64,000 bases of DNA from positions 8,672 through 72,671 of the forward strand of contig JAZQQM010000052.1 of assembly GCA_045629045.1 (NCBI GenBank), written 5' to 3'. The stretch comes from JAILLW01 sp045629045. GTDB taxonomy: Bacteria > Bacillota > Clostridia > Lachnospirales > Lachnospiraceae. Below, piece by piece: positions 1 through 6,499 of this stretch. Each line of letters opens with the position of its first letter. The stretch's first letter is position 1. Made by a program: the position numbers and the translations under genes. Under the pieces are notes generated by a model. That model saw nothing but the letters and a program-made list of their open reading frames with translations, searched no databases and was not told the origin of the DNA.

Positions 1-466
1 TTCCGTATTGCCCGTTTGATATTAACGGGTCTATGTGAATGCCCCCATGCGGCCAACACTTCCGGATGAGCTCCGTATCACATTTGCTCATAACCATGTG
101 GATGTGTCTTCCGCCCCTCGGTCCAATCTCTTTCACGTAAACGTATTTCATGTCTCGATTCTGCTTTTTGAACTCCGCTCGCATCTTTCGAAGTGCTTTG
201 CTTGTCAGTTCCTGCATCTCTTCGCTTCCCTTCGGGAATGTTTTTGAAAAGTCGAGACGTATGAGAAGGTCTCCGTCTGTGAAGTTCGTATTGAGAAGTC
301 TTCGAAGAGTAGTACATGCTTGTCTCTGATTCACTTTCTTCTGTGCATCCGATGTCAGCTTCTCTCTCGGTTCTCTTCTCTCTCCAACGCAGTGCCATCT
401 CACTGAATAATATTTACTAACCTCGATAGTCTTACCTGCCACACATACCTCTTTGATGTATGGCAT
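1..466 (-). CDS. Rolling-circle (HUH) replication initiator, partial, runs off left edge
   Basis: An open frame starts with ATG at 464-466 and reads leftwards with no stop to the window edge, giving the first 155 residues. It is preceded by an AAAGGAG ribosome site 8 nt upstream. The translation contains EIGPRGGRHIHMVMSK at about residues 121-136. HIH is the metal-binding HUH motif of Rep_ORF2/G2P-type rolling-circle initiators, and the following WPHGGIHIDPL segment also fits that family. The catalytic tyrosine helix would lie beyond the edge. By family, such proteins nick one strand at a double-strand origin to start replication of small plasmids, filamentous phages or integrative mobilizable elements. 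The gene lies in the same direction as the hydrolase and HTH genes of the element. The HUH motif is seen directly; the exact family is inferred from motif pattern only. Confidence 0.75.
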   Translation of the reverse strand, partial: MPYIKEVCVAGKTIEVSKYYSVRWHCVGERREPREKLTSDAQKKVNQRQACTTLRRLLNTNFTDGDLLIRLDFSKTFPKGSEEMQELTSKALRKMRAEFKKQNRDMKYVYVKEIGPRGGRHIHMVMSKCDTELIRKCWPHGGIHIDPLISNGQYG

Positions 467-638
467 ATAATTCTCTCCTTTTGTCGAATAGTTAATACTT
501 TGAGCAAGAACGTCAGGGAGCCTCAAACTCCCAATTTTACTTGCTTTTTCTCGGCATCTGCGATATACTTAACTATGTCAGGTAGTTAAGCATATCGGTT
601 TTCTCCGATACGAGCGATTCGCGAAAGCGAGTCGCTTT
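467..638. promoter_or_regulatory. Hairpin-rich rep leader, candidate replication origin or control region
   Basis: This gap between rep and the hydrolase gene carries several inverted repeats: 516-520/528-532 (GGAGG-like arms GGGAG/CTCCC), a long imperfect hairpin 561-575/583-597 with arms of 15 nt and one mismatch, a competing TATCGG/CCGATA pair 593-598/605-610, and the terminator at 613-640. Double-strand origins of rolling-circle replicons usually lie near rep and contain such hairpins. I see no known nick-site sequence, so the origin role is inference. Confidence 0.4.
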
Positions 639-640
639 TT
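613..640 (+). terminator. Plus-strand intrinsic terminator upstream of rep
   Basis: A 10-bp stem (613-622 with 627-636, one G-T pair) encloses a GAAA loop and is followed by TTTTT and an AT-rich run on the plus strand. There is no plus-strand protein gene before it, so it may end a short plus-strand RNA that is antisense to the rep leader. Confidence 0.6.
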
Positions 641-1241
641 ATTTTGTGCAAAAGTAGTGGTCTCCGACCTTCTTCCAATGTGTTCCATAGTTTCCCCAAT
701 CTCCTGCGGTGAAGTAATATATTCCCGGATAACTCCGTTTGGCCAATTCTATTTTGCAAGCTTCGAATGACTCATCTGATATCGATACGCTCTCAATCAT
801 CCCATTGCTCCAAGTTGAAAACTGATTCTTCTGTGTAATCACTCCCGTGATTGTGTTCGGCCAATCAGGATCATCGACTCGGTTGAGAACCACGTCCGCA
901 ACCAATCTCTTTCCGAGCAGTCCTTGATTCCCTGCCTCTGCTTCTACACACGCAGCGAGCAATTCAAGCTCGGCCCAGTATGCTTCCTCTTCGAGTTGTT
1001 TCTTCAAGTCTTCCTTTGATTGCTCCGGAGCTTCTCTCTCCACAACCTTGAGCTCGTACACCTCAACCGGTTCTCTTGCTTCTCTTTTCGGTATTGGTTC
1101 AGTGTGAACAATACACGTCTGCGTCTCTGCCTTTCCTATCAATACTTGGTGATAACAACCTGCCCCTGCTAACATTGCGAAGGCTACCATGCCAAGAACT
1201 ATCGCAATCTCTAACGCCTTCGTTGTACCTCTCCTCATCAC
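639..1241 (-). CDS. SleB-like (Hydrolase_2) cell-wall hydrolase, membrane-anchored
   Basis: A 200-residue protein. Residues about 8-28 form a hydrophobic N-terminal anchor or signal segment; a charged linker follows. The C-terminal domain from about residue 93 begins with LAACVEAEAGNQGLLGKRLV and DVVLNRV, the hallmark of the SleB/CwlJ-type cell wall hydrolase domain, with the likely catalytic Glu in the first segment. Such enzymes cut peptidoglycan. On mobile elements they are thought to open the wall locally for DNA transfer or particle exit. It lies 3 nt after the HTH gene, so the two are probably co-transcribed. It is not a sporulation gene by context. Domain assignment is confident; the role in transfer is inference. 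Confidence 0.8.
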   Translation of the reverse strand: MMRRGTTKALEIAIVLGMVAFAMLAGAGCYHQVLIGKAETQTCIVHTEPIPKREAREPVEVYELKVVEREAPEQSKEDLKKQLEEEAYWAELELLAACVEAEAGNQGLLGKRLVADVVLNRVDDPDWPNTITGVITQKNQFSTWSNGMIESVSISDESFEACKIELAKRSYPGIYYFTAGDWGNYGTHWKKVGDHYFCTK

Positions 1242-1244
1242 TTT

Positions 1245-1457
1245 CTAAATTCCTCCTGCAACTTTCTTTTTGAACTGGTCTAACATTCCTCGGTAGATGA
1301 TGTATGCCGTTCTCTTTTTCCCCTCTTGCTTTAATGCGTAGCCAATCGGCAACCGCTCCGCTCTCATAAGATATTGAAGAGTCGTGATATCCATATTGAG
1401 CTCTGCTGCCGCCTGCTTGGTTGTCACTCGCTCCATAGCTTTGTCGATGTTAAACAT
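1245..1457 (-). CDS. Small HTH protein, excisionase/MerR-like
   Basis: A 70-residue basic protein with a winged-HTH signature at residues 11-30 (TTKQAAAELNMDITTLQYLM), as in HTH_17/excisionase-like proteins of integrative elements. A strong AAAGGAGG ribosome site lies just upstream of ATG 1457. The neighbouring integrase, repressor and rep suggest a recombination directionality factor, or an adaptor that activates rep or the hydrolase. A palindromic operator at 1478-1498 sits directly upstream, inside the end of the preceding gene. Function is inferred from size, fold and context. Confidence 0.65.
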   Translation of the reverse strand: MFNIDKAMERVTTKQAAAELNMDITTLQYLMRAERLPIGYALKQEGKKRTAYIIYRGMLDQFKKKVAGGI

Positions 1458-1477
1458 AGCCTGCTGCCTCCTTTCAC

Positions 1478-1498
1478 ATTCTTGCGTTACGCAAGAAT
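1478..1498. promoter_or_regulatory. 21-bp palindromic operator, site 1
   Basis: ATTCTTGCG-TTA-CGCAAGAAT is a perfect inverted repeat with 9-bp arms. Its core TTGCG-N3-CGCAA matches the two sites in the divergent control region at 1721-1733 and 1751-1763. It overlaps the 3' end of the small XRE gene and precedes the HTH gene. No T-tract follows on either strand, so it is not a terminator. Confidence 0.7.
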
Positions 1499-1705
1499 CG
1501 CATTAAAAAAAATCTCTTGCACTGTTTTCCCATAATGAGCTGCGATAGTTGCTTTCATATCATCTCCCGGAACTCTCTTTCCGCTTTCGTAAAGCGCATA
1601 TGTAGACTGAGCAATCCCCAGCTCTTTGGCTGTGAAGGCTTGCGTTCTTTCTCCTCTAAGGCTCACAAGATTCTGTGCAACTTGTTCTCTGTCAATTTTT
1701 ACCAT
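1487..1705 (-). CDS. XRE-family HTH protein, Cro-like
   Basis: A 72-residue single-domain protein. The HTH lies at about residues 24-50 (TAKELGIAQSTYALYESGKR), typical of Cro/XRE regulators. The start has an AAGGAG site at about 8 nt. It is transcribed divergently from the larger repressor at 1844, as in phage cI/cro switches. Its promoter TTGACA-N17-TAATAT (1773-1768 and 1750-1745) has one operator exactly filling the spacer and another just after the start point, so it should be shut off by whichever protein binds these palindromes. The role as antirepressor or second repressor is inferred. Confidence 0.75.
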   Translation of the reverse strand: MVKIDREQVAQNLVSLRGERTQAFTAKELGIAQSTYALYESGKRVPGDDMKATIAAHYGKTVQEIFFNAILA

Positions 1706-1720
1706 TTTGCATCTCCTTTC

Positions 1721-1773
1721 TTGCGTTTCGCAATTTCATTTTTCATATTATTGCATATCGCAAGTGTTGTCAA
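1721..1773 (-). promoter_or_regulatory. Promoter of the Cro-like gene with two operators
   Basis: Reading leftwards, -35 TTGACA (1773-1768) and -10 TAATAT (1750-1745) are spaced 17 bp. Operator TTGCATATCGCAA (1751-1763) lies in the spacer, and perfect operator TTGCGTTTCGCAA (1721-1733) lies 30 bp further along, just downstream of the expected start point. A half-site TTGCG occurs at 1805-1809 near the divergent promoter. Confidence 0.8.
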
Positions 1774-1843
1774 TCACTTTTTGCAATTTTTTATTTGATT
1801 TTATTGCGTTTAGTGATAATATAGACATAGGGAGGGTTGAAAA

Positions 1844-2200
1844 ATGGCTGAATTAAAGGATATTTTGAAGATTTTAAGAACTGAAAAAAATATGTCACAA
1901 GCTGAACTTGCTGAAGAACTTTCTTGTGGACTTAGCACGATAGCATCATGGGAAACGGGAAACCGGTTCCCTCGTCGTCCGTATATGGAACAGTTGGCCG
2001 ACATTTTTAATGTTGATATCGATTATCTCTATGGAAGGACAGAATATCGTCAGAAGATTCATTTTGATAATGACGGAAACATGATGGTTCATCTTTCTGA
2101 AGAAGAGTATGGAATTATTCTCGAATACAGAAAAGCTGATGAAGCTTCTCGTGATATGGTTAAGAGATTGCTTGCGTATGCGGACGCATTAAAGAAGTGA
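1844..2200 (+). CDS. XRE-family repressor of the element, cI-like
   Basis: A 118-residue protein with an N-terminal HTH_3 domain (residues 6-62, with SQAELAEELSCGLSTIASWE as the recognition unit) and a short C-terminal helical tail that may dimerise. GGGAGGG lies 7 nt before ATG, and a GATAAT -10 lies at 1815-1820. It is divergent from the Cro-like gene and lies 9 nt upstream of the integrase, so repressor and integrase are likely one transcript. It is the best candidate to bind the TTGCG-N3-CGCAA palindromes. It has no LexA-type peptidase domain, so induction must work differently from SOS-cleaved repressors. Confidence 0.8.
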   Translation: MAELKDILKILRTEKNMSQAELAEELSCGLSTIASWETGNRFPRRPYMEQLADIFNVDIDYLYGRTEYRQKIHFDNDGNMMVHLSEEEYGIILEYRKADEASRDMVKRLLAYADALKK

Positions 2201-2209
2201 GGTGATTAG

Positions 2210-3319
2210 ATGAAGATGCCGAACGGATATGGCAGCGTTGTGAAGCTCTCCGGAGCTCGGCGCAAGCCTTGGGCCGTTCGGGTCTCCTATCTTCAGGAGC
2301 AACCCGACGGACGTGTTATGAGAAAACAGAAATATCTTGCATACTTCGCAGAACAGAAACACGCTCTCACATACTTGGCCGAATATAATTCCGGGAATGT
2401 TGTGAAGGAGCATGTGAAGTATACGGACGTTCCGACCTTTGCGGAACTGTTCGAAAAATGGAAGAAGTACAGAAAGAGCCTGAAGAACAATCCGGCTCCG
2501 AGCACTTGGAGAAATTATGAGATTGCTTTCAATATGTTCTCAGACGTTCATCACGAGAAGATTGTATCGATACGTGCTCAGGAGCTTCAGAACTGCATCA
2601 CGGCTCAGAGTTCGAAGTCGAGAGCTACTATCGGAAATATGAGAGCAGTTATTCGAGGAATGTGGGAATATGCAATCGTGAATGAGTACACAGAAAAGAA
2701 TATCACAGAACATCTTGTCTTTGAATTTACCGAGAGCGGCGTTCCGGTTCATACAAGATTCTCCGATGAGGAGCTTCGCCAGCTGTGGGATTCTCTTTGG
2801 GTCGTCAACAATATAGATATTGTTCTCATATATATCTATACCGGTCTTCGACCTGTGGAGCTTCTCGAGATTAAGTCTGAGAACGTGCATCTTGAAGAAA
2901 GATATATGATCGGCGGTGTAAAGACTGAAGCAGGGCGCAACCGTATCATTCCAATTCATGAAGCGATTGTTCCTCTTATCGAATACAGGCTCAAGCAGAA
3001 CAGACCGTATCTGATAACGAACAAGTTCGGGAACCCGTACACAAGAGCCGTATATCATTATTCTAATTGGAATACGCTCATGTTGAATCTTCACTTCAAT
3101 CATGTGCCGCATGATTGCCGGTATACGTTCGCAGCCTTGGCCGACAATGCTTGTATGAATGTGACCGCAAAGAAGATTATAATGGGACATGCGCTCCCGA
3201 ATAAAGAAGGCACAGCCTTCAAAACGGGCGGTCACGCTGACGTTACCCGGGACGTATATACAGAGAAAACTCTTGCGGAGCTTTTGGCCGAAGTGAACAA
3301 GCTTCCTACTACTTTCTAA
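2210..3319 (+). CDS. int: Tyrosine-type integrase of the mobile element
   Basis: A 369-residue phage-integrase-family recombinase. It has an N-terminal arm-binding/SAM-like region up to about residue 170 and a C-terminal catalytic domain. Visible catalytic residues are R in TGLRPVELLEI, HxxR in HDCRYTFAALA, the GH pair in IIMGHALP, and the nucleophile Y in DVYTEKTLAE. There is an insertion of about 15 residues between GH and the tyrosine compared with the usual spacing. The start has GTGAGGTG just upstream, 9 nt after the repressor stop. It sits at the right end of the element next to the gdhA terminator, so the attachment site is expected in 3320-3420. The gene looks intact. Confidence 0.92.
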   Translation: MKMPNGYGSVVKLSGARRKPWAVRVSYLQEQPDGRVMRKQKYLAYFAEQKHALTYLAEYNSGNVVKEHVKYTDVPTFAELFEKWKKYRKSLKNNPAPSTWRNYEIAFNMFSDVHHEKIVSIRAQELQNCITAQSSKSRATIGNMRAVIRGMWEYAIVNEYTEKNITEHLVFEFTESGVPVHTRFSDEELRQLWDSLWVVNNIDIVLIYIYTGLRPVELLEIKSENVHLEERYMIGGVKTEAGRNRIIPIHEAIVPLIEYRLKQNRPYLITNKFGNPYTRAVYHYSNWNTLMLNLHFNHVPHDCRYTFAALADNACMNVTAKKIIMGHALPNKEGTAFKTGGHADVTRDVYTEKTLAELLAEVNKLPTTF

Positions 3320-3411
3320 GTTTGTCGCTCACCTGTCTCTCATAAGTAGTGCACTTGTAACAATCGACCTCATTTGAAGCCCTATTATCTCCCTTGATGT
3401 GAATATTCAGA
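3320..3411. other. Probable right junction of the mobile element
   Basis: No gene is seen between the integrase stop and the gdhA terminator. The host/element boundary (attR or attL) should fall here because the integrase is normally the last gene. The repeat partner lies outside the window, so the core cannot be defined. Confidence 0.4.
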
Positions 3412-3453
3412 CAAAAAGAAAAGCCCCGGAATCCAATGATTCCGAGGCTCTTT
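3412..3453 (-). terminator. gdhA terminator
   Basis: The inverted repeat 3423-3433/3438-3448 (11 bp with one G-T pair on the minus strand) is flanked by GAGC/GCTTTT and a T-rich run on the minus strand, directly after the gdhA stop. A-rich sequence on the other side may allow it to work in both directions. Confidence 0.85.
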
Positions 3454-3461
3454 TGTGTTTC

Positions 3462-4808
3462 CTATACGATACCTTGTGCAGTCATAGCCTCTGCAACCTT
3501 AAGGAAGCCTGCGATATTGGCACCTGCAACATAGTTGCCTTCCATACCGTACTTCTTAGCTGCATCATCAAGGTTATGGAAGATATTAACCATAATTCCC
3601 TGAAGCTTGTTATCAACTTCTTCGAATGTCCAATGTAATCTTTCTGAGTTCTGGCTCATCTCAAGAGCTGATGTAGCAACACCACCTGCATTAGCAGCCT
3701 TACCGGGAACGAAGTAAACCTTGTTAGCCTGGAAGTACTCTGTAGCATCAGCGGTTGTAGGCATGTTAGCACCTTCACAAACAGCCATTACGCCATTAGC
3801 AACAAGTTTCTTTGCATCATCAAGATTAAGCTCGTTCTGAGTAGCACAAGGAAGTGCAACATCAACCTTAACCTGCCACTGGTTAGTTCCTTCTGTCTTC
3901 TTATCATGATACTCTGCAGACTTACGTGCTGCAGCATATTCTGTAAGACGAGCTCTCTTAACTTCCTTAACTTCCTTAAGAAGAGCAACATCAATTCCTT
4001 CGGGATCATAAATCCAGCCTGTAGAATCGGAACATGTAACTACCTTTGCCCCAAGCTGAGTAGCCTTTTCGATAGCGTAAATAGCAACGTTACCTGAACC
4101 TGATACTGCAACTGTCTTACCCTTAATATCCTGACCGTTACACTTAAGCATTTCAGCTGTTAAATATAACAAACCGTATCCTGTAGCCTGTGTACGTGCA
4201 AGTGAACCGCCGTATGATAATCCCTTACCTGTTAACACGCCTTCGTAAAGACCTGTTAATCTCTTATACTGACCATACATGAAACCGATCTCTCTTGCGC
4301 CTGTACCGATATCACCGGCAGGAACGTCTGTATCAGCTCCGATATACTTATAAAGCTCTGTAATAAAGCTCTGGCAGAAAGCCATAACTTCTCTGTCTGA
4401 CTTACCCTTAGGATCAAAGTCGGAACCACCCTTACCGCCACCGATAGGAAGTCCTGTAAGAGAATTCTTAAAAATCTGCTCAAATCCAAGGAACTTAATG
4501 ATACCTATATTAACAGAAGGATGAAGTCTTAAACCTCCCTTGTAAGGTCCGATAGCTGAGTTAAACTGAACTCTGTATCCTGTGTTTACCTGAACCTGTC
4601 CCTTATCGTCAACCCACGGTACACGGAAAATTAACTGACGCTCAGGATTAACGATTCTCTCCAAAAGAGCATCCTTTCTGTACTGTTCCTCATTTGCTTC
4701 GATAACAACACGAAGAGAATCAAGAACTTCCTTTACTGCCTGATGGAACTCGGGCTGTGCAGGGTTTTTGTCTACGACCATCTGATAGACTTCATCAACA
4801 TATGACAT
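3462..4808 (-). CDS. gdhA: NADP-type glutamate dehydrogenase
   Basis: A 448-residue enzyme that reversibly aminates 2-oxoglutarate to glutamate, a main ammonia-assimilation route in anaerobes. The family signature PIGGGKGGSDFDPKG lies at residues 121-135 (catalytic-region Lys126), and the substrate-binding lysine is in IGPYKGGLRLHP (K90). The Rossmann motif VAVSGSGNVA follows at about residue 235. Length fits the hexameric bacterial family. I chose ATG 4808, 30 nt inside the longest frame, because it has AAGGAGG at the right distance and begins MSYVDEVYQ like other GdhA proteins. It is monocistronic, with its own promoter, a downstream operator-like palindrome and a terminator. Codon choice looks like that of a highly expressed gene. 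Confidence 0.96.
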   Translation of the reverse strand: MSYVDEVYQMVVDKNPAQPEFHQAVKEVLDSLRVVIEANEEQYRKDALLERIVNPERQLIFRVPWVDDKGQVQVNTGYRVQFNSAIGPYKGGLRLHPSVNIGIIKFLGFEQIFKNSLTGLPIGGGKGGSDFDPKGKSDREVMAFCQSFITELYKYIGADTDVPAGDIGTGAREIGFMYGQYKRLTGLYEGVLTGKGLSYGGSLARTQATGYGLLYLTAEMLKCNGQDIKGKTVAVSGSGNVAIYAIEKATQLGAKVVTCSDSTGWIYDPEGIDVALLKEVKEVKRARLTEYAAARKSAEYHDKKTEGTNQWQVKVDVALPCATQNELNLDDAKKLVANGVMAVCEGANMPTTADATEYFQANKVYFVPGKAANAGGVATSALEMSQNSERLHWTFEEVDNKLQGIMVNIFHNLDDAAKKYGMEGNYVAGANIAGFLKVAEAMTAQGIV

Positions 4809-4838
4809 ATTATTGTCCTCCTTATAAAAATCACACAC

Positions 4839-4857
4839 ATTGTATAATTGTATACAA
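4839..4857 (-). promoter_or_regulatory. GntR-type operator-like sequence in the gdhA leader
   Basis: On the minus strand this reads TTGTATACAATTATACAAT. It contains the perfect palindrome TTGTATACAA and lies at about +13 to +31 of the expected gdhA transcript. The identical 19 nt occurs in inverted orientation at 21186-21204 upstream of the aminotransferase gene. Confidence 0.7.
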
Positions 4858-4876
4858 AATCACAAAACCATTAATT

Positions 4877-4905
4877 ATTATAATATGAGCCTTTTTATCA
4901 TGCAA
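4877..4905 (-). promoter_or_regulatory. gdhA promoter
   Basis: TTGCAT (4905-4900), 17-bp spacer, TATAAT (4882-4877), read leftwards. The expected start is near 4870, giving a leader of about 60 nt that includes the shared operator. Confidence 0.75.
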
Positions 4906-4940
4906 GAAATTTTTATATATTTTTCCCGAAAATGCATAAT

Positions 4941-4967
4941 AAAAAGGATGTGCCCTTTGGCACATCC
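4941..4967 (-). terminator. Terminator of the SH3-domain gene
   Basis: A perfect 9-bp stem GGATGTGCC/GGCACATCC (4946-4954/4959-4967) is followed on the minus strand by TTTTTATT, 11 nt after the stop of the SH3 gene. Confidence 0.9.
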
Positions 4968-4977
4968 CTTAAAATCC

Positions 4978-6276
4978 TTATTGCTTATCCAAAAACTCTG
5001 ATTTGATATATCCGTACTGGCCATTGTATTTAACCTTTGACCAACCGTTTGTCATCGCCTCAACCAGGTCAAGCTCTGTTCCCGTATAAAGTGTATCGAT
5101 AATCTCGGCATCTGTACTTGCCTCCTTACGGATACGTACACCGGAATCATTTACCTTAACCTTACCGGATGTTGTCGTCTTATTTGATGTAGCATCACCG
5201 TCGTTATTATCTTCCTCAGTAATCGTAACCTCGGCATCGCCGATCGTTACTGTCTGAATTCCCTCAAGGAATTCGCTCTTAATAAACGCATGACTGCCTT
5301 CATAAATAATCTCGGACCAACCGTTAGGCTTTTCTTCCACAAGTTCAAATTCCTGACCGATCTGAGCCTTACCTATCTTGTCTGCCTGTTCCGAATCAGA
5401 CTTTCTTACATTAACTACATCGGTAGCCTTAACCTTAGTGGTAACTACCGTCATTTCATCCTGATTATCATCCTCGGATTGTGTATTCTCATCCTCAGGC
5501 TGCGGTGTATCCGGTGTCTCGGCAGAAGCAAGCATTACGCCAACCTCTTCGGAAATCTTTTCTTTAAGATAAGCCACGAACTCATCCACCTCGGGATTCT
5601 CCGCAAGAATATCATTATACTCAACTACTACTCTGTTATTAAGTTCAACTACATCATCCTGCAATGTAACGGTAGAAATATACTCATATATCGTTTCATC
5701 GTAAGTACCGTCCGATATATGATAGTCTCCTGCTTCATCAGGATAAACGTAATATGTCTGCATTCCCGGCAAAGCTATATCCAGATCCGAAAACTTGGTC
5801 TTGGAACATACATATGCGATGTACGTGTTCTCCTCAATACCCGGCTTTGTATATACAACTATCTCCGGATAATTCTCAATGAACTGACTCTGTTCTTCAA
5901 TTCTTATCTTCTGAACATCATCAAGATATGTATTTAATGAGGCAACCGTCAAAAGATCGCCCTTTGCCATTGCATCGTAATAATTCTTAACAACGGTATT
6001 TACTTCAGGATAAGCATTTTCTTCAAGTTCGGTTACCGGAGCTTCAATAACCTCTTCACCTGTACTTTCGGCAACCTGAGCTGCAAGTGCAGCAGCCTCA
6101 GCCTCCTTTTCAAGGCGTTCCTTCTTATTGGCATTTAACGCTATAAGCACCGTTACCGCAACGCAGACAACAAGAAGAATAGGCATTACCAGCTTATTAT
6201 GTTCAAGAATCCACTCTTTAATATCAGCAAGTTTATTAAGAATTTTAGCAAACTTACCTCGATTATTTCGTTTCAT
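4978..6276 (-). CDS. Membrane-anchored protein with two bacterial SH3 domains
   Basis: A 432-residue protein. A basic cytoplasmic N-terminus is followed by one membrane segment (about residues 29-48). Then come an Ala/Glu-rich stalk, an extracellular NTF2-like/undefined domain (about 90-255), an acidic low-complexity linker (DTPQPEDENTQSEDDNQDE), and two SH3b repeats (about 280-340 and 375-432). The SH3b repeats have matching NVRKS/RIRKE and NGWSEIIYEG/NGWSKVKYNG motifs and each ends in IKSEFL. SH3b domains typically bind peptidoglycan peptides, so this is probably a wall-associated sensor or scaffold; no enzyme domain is visible. It follows the tRNA-Arg gene by 40 nt and ends at a strong terminator. 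Confidence 0.8.
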   Translation of the reverse strand: MKRNNRGKFAKILNKLADIKEWILEHNKLVMPILLVVCVAVTVLIALNANKKERLEKEAEAAALAAQVAESTGEEVIEAPVTELEENAYPEVNTVVKNYYDAMAKGDLLTVASLNTYLDDVQKIRIEEQSQFIENYPEIVVYTKPGIEENTYIAYVCSKTKFSDLDIALPGMQTYYVYPDEAGDYHISDGTYDETIYEYISTVTLQDDVVELNNRVVVEYNDILAENPEVDEFVAYLKEKISEEVGVMLASAETPDTPQPEDENTQSEDDNQDEMTVVTTKVKATDVVNVRKSDSEQADKIGKAQIGQEFELVEEKPNGWSEIIYEGSHAFIKSEFLEGIQTVTIGDAEVTITEEDNNDGDATSNKTTTSGKVKVNDSGVRIRKEASTDAEIIDTLYTGTELDLVEAMTNGWSKVKYNGQYGYIKSEFLDKQ

Positions 6277-6316
6277 AAATAATATTAATTCCTTTCAACT
6301 CTATATCGGGTTAGAG

Positions 6317-6388
6317 TGCACCCGACAGGAATCGAACCTGCATTAAAGGCGTCGGAGGCCTTCGTTCTATCCATTAGACTACGGGTGC
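6317..6388 (-). tRNA. tRNA-Arg (anticodon CCG)
   Basis: A full cloverleaf is visible on the minus strand: acceptor GCACCCG/CGGGTGC, a D-arm with GTCTAATGGATAGAAC, anticodon stem AAGGC/GCCTT with loop CTCCGAC (anticodon CCG, T33 present), variable loop TAAT, T-arm with GGTTCGATTCC, and discriminator A at 6317. CCA is not encoded. It reads CGG arginine codons. It is not interrupted and is not the insertion site of the nearby element. Confidence 0.95.
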
Positions 6389-6499
6389 CTAGCATAAAGT
6401 TGTTACAAAATTATTACGCACACCACTGCAATATGATACCACAGACGCCACATCTTGTCTAGTAAAGCCGTTTCCGCCATTACATATAGTAATTTACAA

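Noticed and set aside
78..398. Minus-strand frame of 106 codons in the rep region
   Set aside because: It is a shadow of the rep frame; the rep frame has the HUH motif and a ribosome site.
1478..1498. Palindrome considered as a terminator
   Set aside because: No T-tract on either strand; its core matches operators, so it was called an operator.
2540..3235. 231-codon antisense frame inside the integrase gene
   Set aside because: Opposite strand of a gene with full catalytic motifs, no ribosome site, no recognisable family.
5290..5937. 215-codon frame opposite the SH3-domain gene
   Set aside because: Antisense shadow; hydrophobic low-complexity translation caused by codon bias of the real gene.
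6317..6388. tRNA-Arg as the insertion site of the mobile element
   Set aside because: The tRNA is complete, 3 kb from the integrase, with ordinary host genes between them.
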